Assembly (NCBI RefSeq): GCF_030272895.1
Contig: NZ_JALRNF010000011.1
Coordinates: forward strand, 1-64,000
Reading direction: 5' to 3'
Source: Pseudomonas sp. BGr12
Lineage (GTDB): Bacteria > Pseudomonadota > Gammaproteobacteria > Pseudomonadales > Pseudomonadaceae
DNA: 64,000 nucleotides
The notes below the pieces were generated by a model. The model was not told the origin of the DNA. It searched no databases and saw only the letters and a program-made list of their open reading frames with translations. Position numbers and translations under genes: made by a program. How positions within the stretch are numbered: position 1 is the stretch's first letter; the number at the start of each line of letters is the position of its first letter. Below are positions 45,935 through 54,741 of this stretch, one piece after another.

Positions 45935-47980
45935 ATGCCCCTGCTGAATCTCTGGCTGGCCAGGTTCGCCGCGCGCCCGGAACTGGTGATCCTGGCATTG
46001 ATGGTGATGATTATCGCCATGCTGGTCATTCCCTTGCCGACGGTGCTGGTGGATTTCCTGATCGGCCTGAACATCGTCCTGTCGTTGTTGATCTTCATGG
46101 GCTCGTTCTACATCGAGCGAATCCTCAGCTACTCGACGTTTCCGGCGTTGTTGCTGTTGACCACGCTGTTTCGTCTGGCGCTGTCGATCAGTACCAGCCG
46201 GCTGATCCTGACCCAGGCCGATGCCGGCGAGATCATTGCCTCGTTCGGTGAGTTTGTGATCGGCGAGAACCTGGTGGTGGGCTTCGTGATTTTCTCGATC
46301 GTCACCATTGTCCAGTTCATTGTCATTACCAAGGGCTCGGAGCGGGTGGCGGAAGTCGCCGCGCGGTTTTCCCTGGACGGCATGCCCGGCAAGCAGATGA
46401 GCATCGATGGCGACCTCAAGGCCGGGGCCATCGATGCCGCCCAGGCACGGGCCAAGCGCAGTGAGCTGGAGCGTGAGAGCCAACTCTATGGTTCATTCGA
46501 TGGCGCCATGAAGTTCATCAAGGGCGATGCCATCGCCGGCATTGTGATCATCTTCGTCAACTTCGTGGGTGGCATGGCCGTTGGCGTCGGCCAGTTGGGC
46601 ATGGATCTGTCCACGGCACTGTCGACCTTTACCCTGTTGACCATCGGCGACGGCCTGGTCGCGCAGATTCCCGCGCTGTTGATTGCCATTGGCGCAGGCT
46701 TCATCGTCACCCGGGTCAATGGCGACGAGCAGAACCTGGGACGCAACATGCTTAGCCAGGTCCTGGGCAACCCATTCGTGCTCGGGGTCAGCGCATTGCT
46801 GGCGCTGGGTGTGGGCTTGCTGCCGGGCTTTCCGTTGCTGGTGTTCGTGTTCATCGCCAGCGCCCTGGTTGCGCTGCTCTGGCGCCGACGGCGGCCGGTG
46901 CAGGCCGAGCGGGGAGAGGGCGCAAGTCTTCAGCCGGAGCATGAACAAGGGCCGTCGGAAAACCTGGTCGATATCGACAGCCTGAGCACCGAAACCTTGC
47001 CCCTGTTGCTGCTGGTACCCCCGAACCGGCTCGGCGAACTGCAGCAGGCACGCTTTGCCGAACGCCTGCGCAGTCAGTTCTTCATCGATTATGGCTTGCG
47101 CATTGCCCAGCCACACCTGCGTGCGGCCCAGACCTTGCCCGAGCACCAGGTCACGATCCTGATCAACGAGGTGCGTGCCGACCAGTTCGACCTGTTCTTC
47201 GAGCACCACCGGCTGCTCGATTTCGGCGAGCAGTTGCAGGACTCGGGAGTCGAGATCAGGCGCGGGCGCGACAGCAACAAGGTCGAGAGCCTGTGGGTCA
47301 GCGACAGTCAGAGCCAGGCCATCGCCGCGCTCGGCTATCCGCTGCGGGCGGCCCAGCAGGAGCTCTACCACAGCCTGGCGGTGGTGCTGGCGCGCAATAT
47401 CCAGGAATTCTTCGGCGTGCAGGAAACCAAGACCCTGCTCGATGAGCTGGAACGGCAGTACCCCGACCTGCTCAAGGAAGTCTATCGCTATGTCACCGTG
47501 CAGAAGATCAGTGAAGTGCTGCAACGGCTGATAAGTGAACGCATCTCGGTGCGCAACATGAAACTGGTGATGGAAACCCTGGCGCACTGGGCGTCCCGGG
47601 AGAAGGACACGCTGGCCCTGGTCGAGCATGTGCGCGGTGCGCTCGCGCGCTACATCAGCAACAAGTTCGCCCGCCAGGACACGCTCAACGTGCTGTTGCT
47701 CGGTGCCGAGTTCGAGGAGGTGGTGCGTTCGGCCGTGCGCCAGACCTCGGCAGGCAACTTCGTCAACCTCGAAGCGGCCCGGGTCGAAGAGCTGCTCGAT
47801 CACGTCGGCGCAGGCCTTGGCGACCTGTACATCCCGCACAAGGACCTGGTGCTGCTGTGTTCGGTGGATGTCCGGCGCTACATCAAGAAGTTGATCGATG
47901 GCCGCTTCAGGGAGCTGGACGTGATGTCCTTCGCCGAGGTCGCCGAGAACATTTCGGTCAACGTGATCAAGACCCTCTAG
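45935..47980 (+). CDS. sctV: T3SS export gate protein SctV (InvA/MxiA type)
   Basis: This 681-residue protein (InvA 685) forms the nonameric export gate. Seven to eight N-terminal spans include LVIPLPTVLVDFLIGLNIVL and FRLALSISTSRLIL. The FHIPEP-region loop contains FSLDGMPGKQMSIDGDLKAG. The cytoplasmic domain starts near 330 and includes LVPPNRLGEL and IQEFFGVQETKTLLDELE. ATG 45935 follows GAGG and lies just after the sctW stop. Confidence 0.97.
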   Translation: MPLLNLWLARFAARPELVILALMVMIIAMLVIPLPTVLVDFLIGLNIVLSLLIFMGSFYIERILSYSTFPALLLLTTLFRLALSISTSRLILTQADAGEIIASFGEFVIGENLVVGFVIFSIVTIVQFIVITKGSERVAEVAARFSLDGMPGKQMSIDGDLKAGAIDAAQARAKRSELERESQLYGSFDGAMKFIKGDAIAGIVIIFVNFVGGMAVGVGQLGMDLSTALSTFTLLTIGDGLVAQIPALLIAIGAGFIVTRVNGDEQNLGRNMLSQVLGNPFVLGVSALLALGVGLLPGFPLLVFVFIASALVALLWRRRRPVQAERGEGASLQPEHEQGPSENLVDIDSLSTETLPLLLLVPPNRLGELQQARFAERLRSQFFIDYGLRIAQPHLRAAQTLPEHQVTILINEVRADQFDLFFEHHRLLDFGEQLQDSGVEIRRGRDSNKVESLWVSDSQSQAIAALGYPLRAAQQELYHSLAVVLARNIQEFFGVQETKTLLDELERQYPDLLKEVYRYVTVQKISEVLQRLISERISVRNMKLVMETLAHWASREKDTLALVEHVRGALARYISNKFARQDTLNVLLLGAEFEEVVRSAVRQTSAGNFVNLEAARVEELLDHVGAGLGDLYIPHKDLVLLCSVDVRRYIKKLIDGRFRELDVMSFAEVAENISVNVIKTL

Positions 47981-47988
47981 GAGCTTTG

Positions 47989-49278
47989 ATGAACCTGATG
48001 CAGCTGACTCGCCAGGGGGCGCACCCGCGCCGTTCGCTCGGTCCGTTACTGGAGGTGCCGCTGGCTGGCGTGGCCATCGGTGAGCTGTGCGAGGTCTTCC
48101 AGCACTGGCGCGATCCCCGTCCGCAAGCCTGGGCGCAGGTCATTGGTTTTAACGCCGACGTGGCGCTGCTGAGCCTGTTGGGTGAGCCGCAGGGCTTGTC
48201 CCGGCAGTCGCTGGTGATGGCAACCGGTGCACCCCTGCGGCTGCACTGCAGCGATGACCTGCTCGGTGCGGTGCTCGATGCCCGTGGTCAGGTGGTCGAG
48301 CGTCTGGCGCCGGCCCATGGCCAGGCGAGCGTTGCCTACGGGCTGGACAACCCGCCGCCACACTACCGCCAGCGCCGGCCGGTCAGCCAGCGGCTCGACA
48401 CCGCCATCCGTGCGGTCGACATCTTGCTGACCTGCGGCGTTGGCCAGCGGCTCGGTATTTTTGCCGCTGCCGGCACCGGTAAGACCTCGTTGCTCGACAT
48501 GCTGGTGGAGCACGCCGAGGCGGATGTGTTCGTGATCGGCCTGATCGGTGAGCGGGGCCGCGAGGTGGCCGAGTTCATCGAGCGTCTGCGCGGTTCGCCG
48601 CGTAGTGCCCGCAGTGTGGTGGTGCAGGCCAGTTCCGACAGTCCGGCGGTGGATCGTTGCAACGCGGCGTTGGTCGCCACCAGCGTGGCCGAGTACTTTC
48701 GCGATCGAGGCCAGCGCGTGGTGTTGCTGATCGACTCCTTGAGCCGTTATGCCCGTGCGCGACGGGACCTGGCCCTGGCGGCGGGCGAAGCGCCGGCACG
48801 ACGCGGTTACCCCGCTTCGGTGTTCGAGGCCTTGCCGCGCCTGCTGGAGCGTCCGGGGGCAACGGCCAGCGGCAGTATCACGGCGTTTTACACGGTGCTG
48901 CTGGAAACTGACGACGAACCTGACCCTTTGGCCGAAGAGATCCGCTCGATCCTCGATGGGCATATCTACCTGAGCCGCGATCTGGCTGGCAAAGGCCATT
49001 TCCCTGCCATCGATGTGTTGCGCAGTACCAGCCGAGTCGCCCACCAGGTGTGCAGCACGGCGAGCATTGCCCTGGCCACCCAGGCCCGTGAGCGTCTGGC
49101 CAGGCTTGAGGGCATGCGCCTGCTGCTGGAGCTGGGCGAATACCAGAGCGGTATCGATCCGCTCAACGATCAGGCCCTGGCGTGTCGCGATGCTTTGCAC
49201 CAATGGCTGCGCCAGGGCACCGGGCAGGCCGTCACCGCCGAAGATGCCGAGCAGGCGCTGCATGCGTTGCTCGCCTGA
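47989..49278 (+). CDS. sctN: T3SS ATPase SctN (InvC/Spa47 type)
   Basis: The 429-residue F1-like ATPase (InvC 431) unfolds substrates and strips chaperones. It has Walker A AAAGTGKTS near 159-167, a Walker B in VVLLIDSLSRYARARRDL near 243, and the family stretch LIGERGREVAEF. The start is nine bases after the sctV stop with GGAG upstream. Confidence 0.97.
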   Translation: MNLMQLTRQGAHPRRSLGPLLEVPLAGVAIGELCEVFQHWRDPRPQAWAQVIGFNADVALLSLLGEPQGLSRQSLVMATGAPLRLHCSDDLLGAVLDARGQVVERLAPAHGQASVAYGLDNPPPHYRQRRPVSQRLDTAIRAVDILLTCGVGQRLGIFAAAGTGKTSLLDMLVEHAEADVFVIGLIGERGREVAEFIERLRGSPRSARSVVVQASSDSPAVDRCNAALVATSVAEYFRDRGQRVVLLIDSLSRYARARRDLALAAGEAPARRGYPASVFEALPRLLERPGATASGSITAFYTVLLETDDEPDPLAEEIRSILDGHIYLSRDLAGKGHFPAIDVLRSTSRVAHQVCSTASIALATQARERLARLEGMRLLLELGEYQSGIDPLNDQALACRDALHQWLRQGTGQAVTAEDAEQALHALLA

Positions 49279-49723
49279 GTGGCAGGCCTGGCTGCAGCTG
49301 GGCGAAGGGCGCCTGCAGGCGTTGCAGCAGCGCCTGGCGCACACCACCCGGCAGGTGCTGGCACTCAAGGAACGAGCGGGCGAGCTGCAGGAACAACAGG
49401 CAGCGCTGCACCGGTTACGGCAAGAGGAGGATGGGCAGCGACTCACCCACGGTCAACTGCTCGACCTGTTGCGTCGCCAGGCGATGCTTCGCCGCCAGGC
49501 CCAGGTGTGGAGCCTGGAACTGGAGCAGATCAGCCTCCAGCAGCAACAACTACAGCAGAACCAAGCGAGCCAACGGCAACAAATGAGCGCCTTGCAGCGC
49601 CGTCACGACAAGCATCAACGGCATCTGCAGCTGATGCGCCGGCAATGGCAGCTGCAGTGCCAACACCGTGAAGACAACGAACTGGACGAGCCGAGATTCA
49701 AGGGCAGGTTATGGAACGAATGA
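49262..49723 (+). CDS. sctO: T3SS stalk protein SctO (InvI/SpaM type)
   Basis: The 153-residue protein is almost wholly a Gln/Arg/Leu-rich coiled coil (LLRRQAMLRRQAQVW; LEQISLQQQQLQQNQ), the two-helix hairpin that links SctN to SctV. Length compares with 147 for InvI. ATG 49262 lies inside the sctN end, overlapping by 17 bases. Identity rests on fold, size and position. Confidence 0.85.
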   Translation: MRCSPEWQAWLQLGEGRLQALQQRLAHTTRQVLALKERAGELQEQQAALHRLRQEEDGQRLTHGQLLDLLRRQAMLRRQAQVWSLELEQISLQQQQLQQNQASQRQQMSALQRRHDKHQRHLQLMRRQWQLQCQHREDNELDEPRFKGRLWNE

Positions 49724-50568
49724 CATTGTTGGTCGGGCAAGTCAGCGCTGTATCCCTGGATCAGCAGACACCGTCGCTGGATGAGCTATTGCCGCCACTT
49801 GAGGCCATGGAGTTGCCCCACGGCGTTTTACAGGCACTGGCGCCATTGATCCCGCAGCCGCAACTGAGCATTGGAAGGGGGCCGGCAGCACCTGCTGTCG
49901 ACCTGTCGCAAGCACCTGCCGCAGCCCCGCATGCGGTCCAGGAGAGGGTCGCTGGCGATCAGCCACACGCATTGTCAGGCCTGCCTGAAATGGGTAGGAA
50001 GATACAGCTGCCAACGCTACCAGCTCTACCAGCTCTGCAAGCTCTACAAGCCCTGCCAGTCTTGCCGGGCCTGCGCGATGCGGTGGTATCGATACCGGCA
50101 CCCAGTGCCGAGGGCCAGCTACCTGGGCCCTCGTTTCAACGGGCCGCTGGCGTGACCGGGTCCGACAGTGAGCACACTCCGGCAGAGGCCAGTCCCGTCA
50201 TGCTGCGTGGGGAGTCCTCTCGGCCGGCACTGGCTGCTGCCGAGCTGGCGCCGATGCACAAGCCGGCCTTGCCTGCCAGCCTGCCGATGCCGATTGATTC
50301 AGCGCCAGCCAGCCAGCCCGGCGAGGGCTTGCGGGTGCCATTCGATAACGGACGGGTCCGCGGTACCTTGCTGGTCACTGGCAGTGAAAGTACCCAGGGT
50401 ATGCTGGTGACTCCCGATAAAAGCGTGCTGCTTGAGCAACTGCGCGAGCCGTTCTCGCGCCTGGATCAACCCGCCTGGCGCCTGTCCGAGCGTGCCGACG
50501 ATCGCGACCAGGGGCGTTGGCAAGCGCATGCCGACGAGCCTGAGGATGAGCAGGAGCCGCCGCATTGA
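49711..50568 (+). CDS. sctP: T3SS needle-length regulator SctP (InvJ/SpaN type)
   Basis: The 285-residue protein is Pro/Ala/Leu-rich with little order, ending in a more structured part (RVRGTLLVTGSESTQGMLV; LLEQLREPFSRLDQPAWRLS), as expected for the secreted ruler and substrate switch. A repeated segment reads LPALPALQALQALPVLP near 99-115. ATG 49711 is listed; ATG 49720 would give an ATGA overlap with sctO. Family sequence is poorly conserved, so position carries much of the call. Confidence 0.8.
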   Translation: MERMTLLVGQVSAVSLDQQTPSLDELLPPLEAMELPHGVLQALAPLIPQPQLSIGRGPAAPAVDLSQAPAAAPHAVQERVAGDQPHALSGLPEMGRKIQLPTLPALPALQALQALPVLPGLRDAVVSIPAPSAEGQLPGPSFQRAAGVTGSDSEHTPAEASPVMLRGESSRPALAAAELAPMHKPALPASLPMPIDSAPASQPGEGLRVPFDNGRVRGTLLVTGSESTQGMLVTPDKSVLLEQLREPFSRLDQPAWRLSERADDRDQGRWQAHADEPEDEQEPPH

Positions 50569-51452
50569 GCCCGCTCACCCTGCGCCAGATACACCCGCAA
50601 GCAGCGTTGCAGCGACGCTTGCTGCGTCATGACGGGCAACTGCAGATGAGCATGCTGTCAGCGGATGTCGACTACCTGGCGTTTCGTGCCCGTTCCCCCT
50701 GGGGGCCATGGTCGGGCCTGGTTGCTGCCCATGGCTGGCTGGGCCATCGCCTGCCGCAGCTGTCCAGCCTGTTGCTGCGGCCACCTTGCGCAGAACATAT
50801 CCGGCAATTGTTTGAGGTAATGCCGCAGCCAGTACCTGCCCCCTTGCCGGAGCTGGCGTACGAACAGCTGGAAGCGGTCGAGTGGGTGGCGGGCAGGGCG
50901 ATTCCACCTTGGCCATTGCTCATGACCGACACCCGCGCCGGGCCCCTCTGGCTGACCGAACTGCCCGCTGCGCTGCCATTGCCCGAGCCGAAACCCGGGC
51001 GATGTTCAGCACTGTCGGCCGGCCTTGAGCTGCTGCTCGGCCTTAGTCAGTGGCGGCCACGGCTGCCGCCTGCTACGGGCGATCTGCTACGCATCCTCGA
51101 CTTCACCCCGCATTGGCGTTTGAACGGTCGTTTTGCGGGTGCCTTCAGTTTCATCGAACAAGGGATACATATGACCACTGCCCCCTCCGTTAGCCCTGAT
51201 CAGGCACTCGAACCCCCGATGCTGGCGGCATTGCCTGTGACCCTGGAGTTCTCTCTGCCCGCCGTCGACCTGAGCTTTGCCGAGCTTGCCGCCAGCCTGG
51301 AAGCCGGTCTGCTGACCCTCGATGCGCAGGCAATGCACCAGGTCCAGGTGCGCGCCAACGGACAGTGGCTGGGCTGTGGCGAGCTGGTGCGCATGGGGGA
51401 GCAACTGGCGCTTGAGCTGCATCAGGTCAGGGACATGCCCGGCGATGAATGA
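50565..51452 (+). CDS. sctQ: T3SS sorting-platform protein SctQ (SpaO/Spa33 type)
   Basis: The 295-residue protein (SpaO 303) makes the cytoplasmic pods of the sorting platform. Two SPOA domains lie in the C-terminal half; the last has VTLEFSLPAVDLSFAELAAS and GELVRMGEQLALELHQV. The start is a TTG overlapping the sctP stop (TTGA). An internal ATG at 51171 with a ribosome site probably yields a short C-terminal product. Confidence 0.9.
   Translation: MSPLTLRQIHPQAALQRRLLRHDGQLQMSMLSADVDYLAFRARSPWGPWSGLVAAHGWLGHRLPQLSSLLLRPPCAEHIRQLFEVMPQPVPAPLPELAYEQLEAVEWVAGRAIPPWPLLMTDTRAGPLWLTELPAALPLPEPKPGRCSALSAGLELLLGLSQWRPRLPPATGDLLRILDFTPHWRLNGRFAGAFSFIEQGIHMTTAPSVSPDQALEPPMLAALPVTLEFSLPAVDLSFAELAASLEAGLLTLDAQAMHQVQVRANGQWLGCGELVRMGEQLALELHQVRDMPGDE
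51171..51452 (+). CDS. SctQ-C, probable internal translation product
   Basis: Within sctQ the in-frame ATG at 51171 follows AAGGGA six bases upstream and would make a 93-residue protein covering only the final SPOA domain (MTTAPSVSPDQALE start). In Salmonella SpaO, Shigella Spa33 and Yersinia YscQ, an internal start gives a C-terminal product of about this size that assembles with the full-length protein. Its existence here is inferred from this pattern. Confidence 0.6.
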   Translation: MTTAPSVSPDQALEPPMLAALPVTLEFSLPAVDLSFAELAASLEAGLLTLDAQAMHQVQVRANGQWLGCGELVRMGEQLALELHQVRDMPGDE

Positions 51453-52116
51453 TGTCTCGCTGATCGCCCTGCTGGCCTTTGCTTCGCTGTTGCCGTTCCT
51501 GGTGGCTGCCGGCACCTGTTACCTGAAGTTCTCCATCGTCTTCGTCATCGTGCGCAACGCGCTGGGCTTGCAGCAGGTGCCATCGAACATGAGCCTCAAT
51601 GCGATCGCGCTGATGCTGGCGATCTTTGTCATGACCCCGGTGGCGCAGCAGGGTTACCTCTATTACAAGGAGCACCAGGTCGCGTTCGACGACATCGAGG
51701 CGGTGGTGGATTTTGCCGAGAATGGCCTGGGCAGCTACAAGCGTTATCTGCGCCAGTACACCGATCCTGAGCTTGCGCAGTTTTTCGAGCGAGCCCAGTA
51801 CAGGGGGCAGGACGGTGCGCACGAATGGCACGACGAGGACGCAGAACCGTCGCTGTTCGCCCTGCTGCCAGCCTATGCCCTGAGCGAAATCAAGAGCGCA
51901 TTCAAGATCGGCTTTTACCTGTACCTGCCGTTTGTGATCGTCGACCTGGTGATCTCCAGCCTGTTGCTGGCCTTGGGCATGATGATGATGAGCCCGGTGA
52001 TCATCTCGGTGCCGATCAAGCTGGTGCTGTTCGTCGCCCTCGATGGCTGGGCCCTGCTGTCCACCGGGCTGGTCGAGCAGTACCTGGCCGTGGGCCGGCA
52101 GGTCGAGCATGGGTGA
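51445..52116 (+). CDS. sctR: T3SS export apparatus protein SctR (SpaP type)
   Basis: The 223-residue inner-membrane protein (SpaP 224) is a core of the export gate. It has FliP-family segments ([60 protein letters not shown]). The ATG overlaps sctQ by eight bases. Confidence 0.96.
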   Translation: MNDVSLIALLAFASLLPFLVAAGTCYLKFSIVFVIVRNALGLQQVPSNMSLNAIALMLAIFVMTPVAQQGYLYYKEHQVAFDDIEAVVDFAENGLGSYKRYLRQYTDPELAQFFERAQYRGQDGAHEWHDEDAEPSLFALLPAYALSEIKSAFKIGFYLYLPFVIVDLVISSLLLALGMMMMSPVIISVPIKLVLFVALDGWALLSTGLVEQYLAVGRQVEHG

Positions 52117-52363
52117 GCTGGTGTATGCGGGCAACAAGGCCCTGTACCTGATCCTGTTGCTGGTGGCCTGGCCGGTGGTGGTGGCCACGGTCGTGGGGTT
52201 GCTGGTGGGCCTGTTCCAGACCGTCACCCAACTGCAGGAGCAGACCTTGCCGTTTGGTTTCAAGTTGCTGGCGGTTGCGATCTGCCTGTTCCTGCTGTCC
52301 GGCTGGTACGGTGAGGTGTTGCTGAGCTTCAGTCGCGAAGTCATGCAACTGGCGTTACGTTGA
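52109..52363 (+). CDS. sctS: T3SS export apparatus protein SctS (SpaQ type)
   Basis: The 84-residue protein has two membrane helices ([38 protein letters not shown]) and the FliQ-like loop [14 protein letters not shown]. Length matches SpaQ (86). It overlaps sctR by eight bases. Confidence 0.95.
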   Translation: MGELVYAGNKALYLILLLVAWPVVVATVVGLLVGLFQTVTQLQEQTLPFGFKLLAVAICLFLLSGWYGEVLLSFSREVMQLALR

Positions 52364-53142
52364 TGGGCGCCGGGCTGTTCTTTGAACTCCATGGCCTGAT
52401 GGCGACGGCACTACTGGGCGTGGCACGGCTGGCGCCGCTGTTCTTCATGTTGCCCTTTCTCAACAGCGGCGTGCTGACCGGGGCACCGCGCCAGGCGGTG
52501 ATGTTGCTGCTGGCCCTGGCGTTGTCGCCGCTGATCGGTGAGCAGTTGCCTGCGCTCGACAGCCTGGCGTTGCTCGGCCTGCTGCTACGCGAAGCGGGCA
52601 TCGGTACGCTGCTGGGCTGCCTGTTGTGCTGGCCGTTCTGGGTCCTGCACGCCATGGGCAACCTGATCGACAACCAGCGCGGGGCCATGCTCAGCAATGT
52701 CATCGATCCGGCCAACGGCGTCGACAACTCGGAGCTGGCGACCTTCCTGCAGCTGTTTGCCGCGGTCATCTACCTGGAAGGTGGCGGGCTGTTGCTGATG
52801 CTCGACGCCATCGCCCTGAGTTACCAGCTCTGTGATCCGGGCAGGGCCTGCGGGTTTTCATTGTCGGCGATTGCCGCGCTGCTGGATGCCATCGTCGCCA
52901 AGACCCTGGCGCTCAGTGCGCCGGTGGTCGCAGCCTTGCTGCTCAGCGAGGCCCTGCTCGGGCTGTTGTCGCGCTATGCCCAGCAGATGAATGCGTTCTC
53001 GGTCTCGCTGACCATCAAGAGCCTGGTGGCCCTGGTGGTGCTGCTGTTGTACTTCGGCACGCACTTGCCCGAGGAAATCATGGGCATGACAGGCGCACCC
53101 CGGCACCTGCCGCAGTACCTGTCGGAACAGGCGCTGCACTGA
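52363..53142 (+). CDS. sctT: T3SS export apparatus protein SctT (SpaR type)
   Basis: The 259-residue protein with about six spans is of the FliR family: MLPFLNSGVLTGAPRQAV, then HAMGNLIDNQRGAMLSNVID, which is strongly conserved. ATG 52363 overlaps the sctS stop (TGATG); a TTG one codon earlier is in frame. SpaR has 263 residues. Confidence 0.95.
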   Translation: MGAGLFFELHGLMATALLGVARLAPLFFMLPFLNSGVLTGAPRQAVMLLLALALSPLIGEQLPALDSLALLGLLLREAGIGTLLGCLLCWPFWVLHAMGNLIDNQRGAMLSNVIDPANGVDNSELATFLQLFAAVIYLEGGGLLLMLDAIALSYQLCDPGRACGFSLSAIAALLDAIVAKTLALSAPVVAALLLSEALLGLLSRYAQQMNAFSVSLTIKSLVALVVLLLYFGTHLPEEIMGMTGAPRHLPQYLSEQALH

Positions 53143-54176
53143 TGTCGTCCAGTGCTTCGAAAACCGAGAAACCCACCGCCAAGCGCCTGCGCGATGCCGC
53201 ACGCAAAGGCCAGACCTTCAAGGCTCGTGACCTGCTGACCAGCTGCATGATGTTGCTGGGCCTGGCCTTCATGCTCAATGACGCCAGGCTGCTGGAAATC
53301 ATGGAGGTGTACCGGCGTATCCTGGCCGGGGGGCTTGAGGATGATCTGGCGCGCTATTCGGCCAGCCTACTGCGCCTGGCCCTGGAACTGATCGTGCCCA
53401 TGGTCGTGATCTGCATCCTCGGCAGCGCCGTGCCGGCCCTGCTGCAAAGCGGCTTTCGCCTGGCCAGCGAAGCCCTGAAGCTCAACCTCGGCGCCTTGAA
53501 CCCGATCAACGGCTTCAAGAAACTGTTCAGTCTGCGAACCGTCAAGGACACGCTCAAAGCGGTGCTGTACCTGGGTTGCTTTGCCCTGGCCCTGTGCTTC
53601 GTCTGGTGGCAATACCGGCCTTTGCTGTTCGCCCAGTTGCATGCCTCGCCGCTGGCGTTGCTGGCGATCTGGGGTGAACTGCTGTTCGCCCTGTTCATGA
53701 TCATTTTGGCCTGTGCCTTGCTGATCGTAGTGCTCGATGCCCTGGTCGAGTACTGGCTGTTCATGCGCGAGATGAAAATGGACCTGCATTCAGTCAAGCG
53801 CGAGCACAAGGAACAGGACGGCGATCCTCATATCAAGGGCAAGCGTCGCCAACTGCACCAGGAGCTGCTCAGTGAGCAGGTTCGTTCCGACATCCGCAAC
53901 TCGCGGATGATCCTCGCCAATCCGACCCATATCGCCATCGGCATCTACTTTCGCCCGGAGGTCAGCCTGCTGCCGTTCATTTCGCTGATCGAGACCAACC
54001 AGCGGGCCCTGGCGGTGCGCACTTACGCCGAAGAAGTCGGGGTGCCGGTGATTACCGACATCAACCTGGCCCGGCGCATTTTCAAGACCCATCGGCGCTA
54101 CAGCTTCCTGCAGGTGCAGGAGGTCGAGCAGGTGCTGCGCCTGCTGGTCTGGCTCGAACAGGTGGAGCAGGCCTGA
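53142..54176 (+). CDS. sctU: T3SS autoprotease switch protein SctU (SpaS type)
   Basis: The 344-residue protein has the N-terminal KTEKPTAKRLRDAARKGQ, four spans and a cytoplasmic domain with the self-cleaving NPTH at 260-263 (ILANPTHIAIGIYF). Cleavage lets the system pass from needle parts to translocators. All FlhB-family marks are intact. It overlaps the sctT stop (TGATG). Confidence 0.96.
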   Translation: MSSSASKTEKPTAKRLRDAARKGQTFKARDLLTSCMMLLGLAFMLNDARLLEIMEVYRRILAGGLEDDLARYSASLLRLALELIVPMVVICILGSAVPALLQSGFRLASEALKLNLGALNPINGFKKLFSLRTVKDTLKAVLYLGCFALALCFVWWQYRPLLFAQLHASPLALLAIWGELLFALFMIILACALLIVVLDALVEYWLFMREMKMDLHSVKREHKEQDGDPHIKGKRRQLHQELLSEQVRSDIRNSRMILANPTHIAIGIYFRPEVSLLPFISLIETNQRALAVRTYAEEVGVPVITDINLARRIFKTHRRYSFLQVQEVEQVLRLLVWLEQVEQA

Positions 54177-54204
54177 GGCGGTGAAATGAGCGTTATCTGG
54201 CAGC

Positions 54205-54238
54205 GACCCTTGCTGCGTTCTGGCCCAATGCAAGGGTC
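54205..54238 (+). promoter_or_regulatory. Inverted repeat in the sicA leader
   Basis: GACCCTTGC (54205-54213) and GCAAGGGTC (54230-54238) are perfect nine-base arms around a 16-base loop in the 80-base gap between sctU and sicA, just upstream of the GAGGAGG ribosome site. It could be a regulator site, since InvF acts at the sicA promoter in Salmonella, or an mRNA hairpin limiting read-through. Confidence 0.55.
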
Positions 54239-54256
54239 AGGTTCGAGGAGGTTTCG

Positions 54257-54736
54257 ATGAAAGGCGATAACACACTGGATGAGGCCACAGCTGTCGGTGT
54301 GGTGGAGGCGGTGATGGCTGGTGCCAGTCTCAAGGACCTGCATGGACTGGACGATGCGCAGATGGACAACCTCTACGCCTTTGCCTACCAGTTCTACGAG
54401 CAGGGGCGCCTTGACGATGCGCAGAGGTTCTTTCATTTCCTGTGCATCTACGACTTCTACAACCCGCAGTACTGGATGGGCCTGGCGGCGGTACACCAGC
54501 TCAAGCGCCATTACGACAAGGCCATCGATCTGTATGCCGTGGCCTTTGCCCAAGGCCGCAAGGACTACCGCCCGTTGTTTCACAGCGGCCAGTGCCAACT
54601 GGCCCTGGGCAAGCCGGGCAAGGCCCGGTTGTGTTTCGAGTATGTGCTCAAGGACAGCGACGACCCTCAATTGAAAATACAGGCGCAAGCCGGGCTCGAA
54701 GCGCTGGATGCCCTGCGTGCCACTGAAAAGGAGTAA
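54257..54736 (+). CDS. sicA: SicA/IpgC-type translocator chaperone
   Basis: The 159-residue protein (SicA 165) is a tetratricopeptide-repeat class II chaperone. The family stretch GLDDAQMDNLYAFAYQFYEQ precedes three TPRs (FHFLCIYDFYNPQYWMGLAA). It keeps SctE and SctB soluble and, in Salmonella, serves as InvF coactivator. A strong GAGGAGG lies upstream, and sctE follows after five bases. Confidence 0.94.
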   Translation: MKGDNTLDEATAVGVVEAVMAGASLKDLHGLDDAQMDNLYAFAYQFYEQGRLDDAQRFFHFLCIYDFYNPQYWMGLAAVHQLKRHYDKAIDLYAVAFAQGRKDYRPLFHSGQCQLALGKPGKARLCFEYVLKDSDDPQLKIQAQAGLEALDALRATEKE

Positions 54737-54741
54737 TACCG

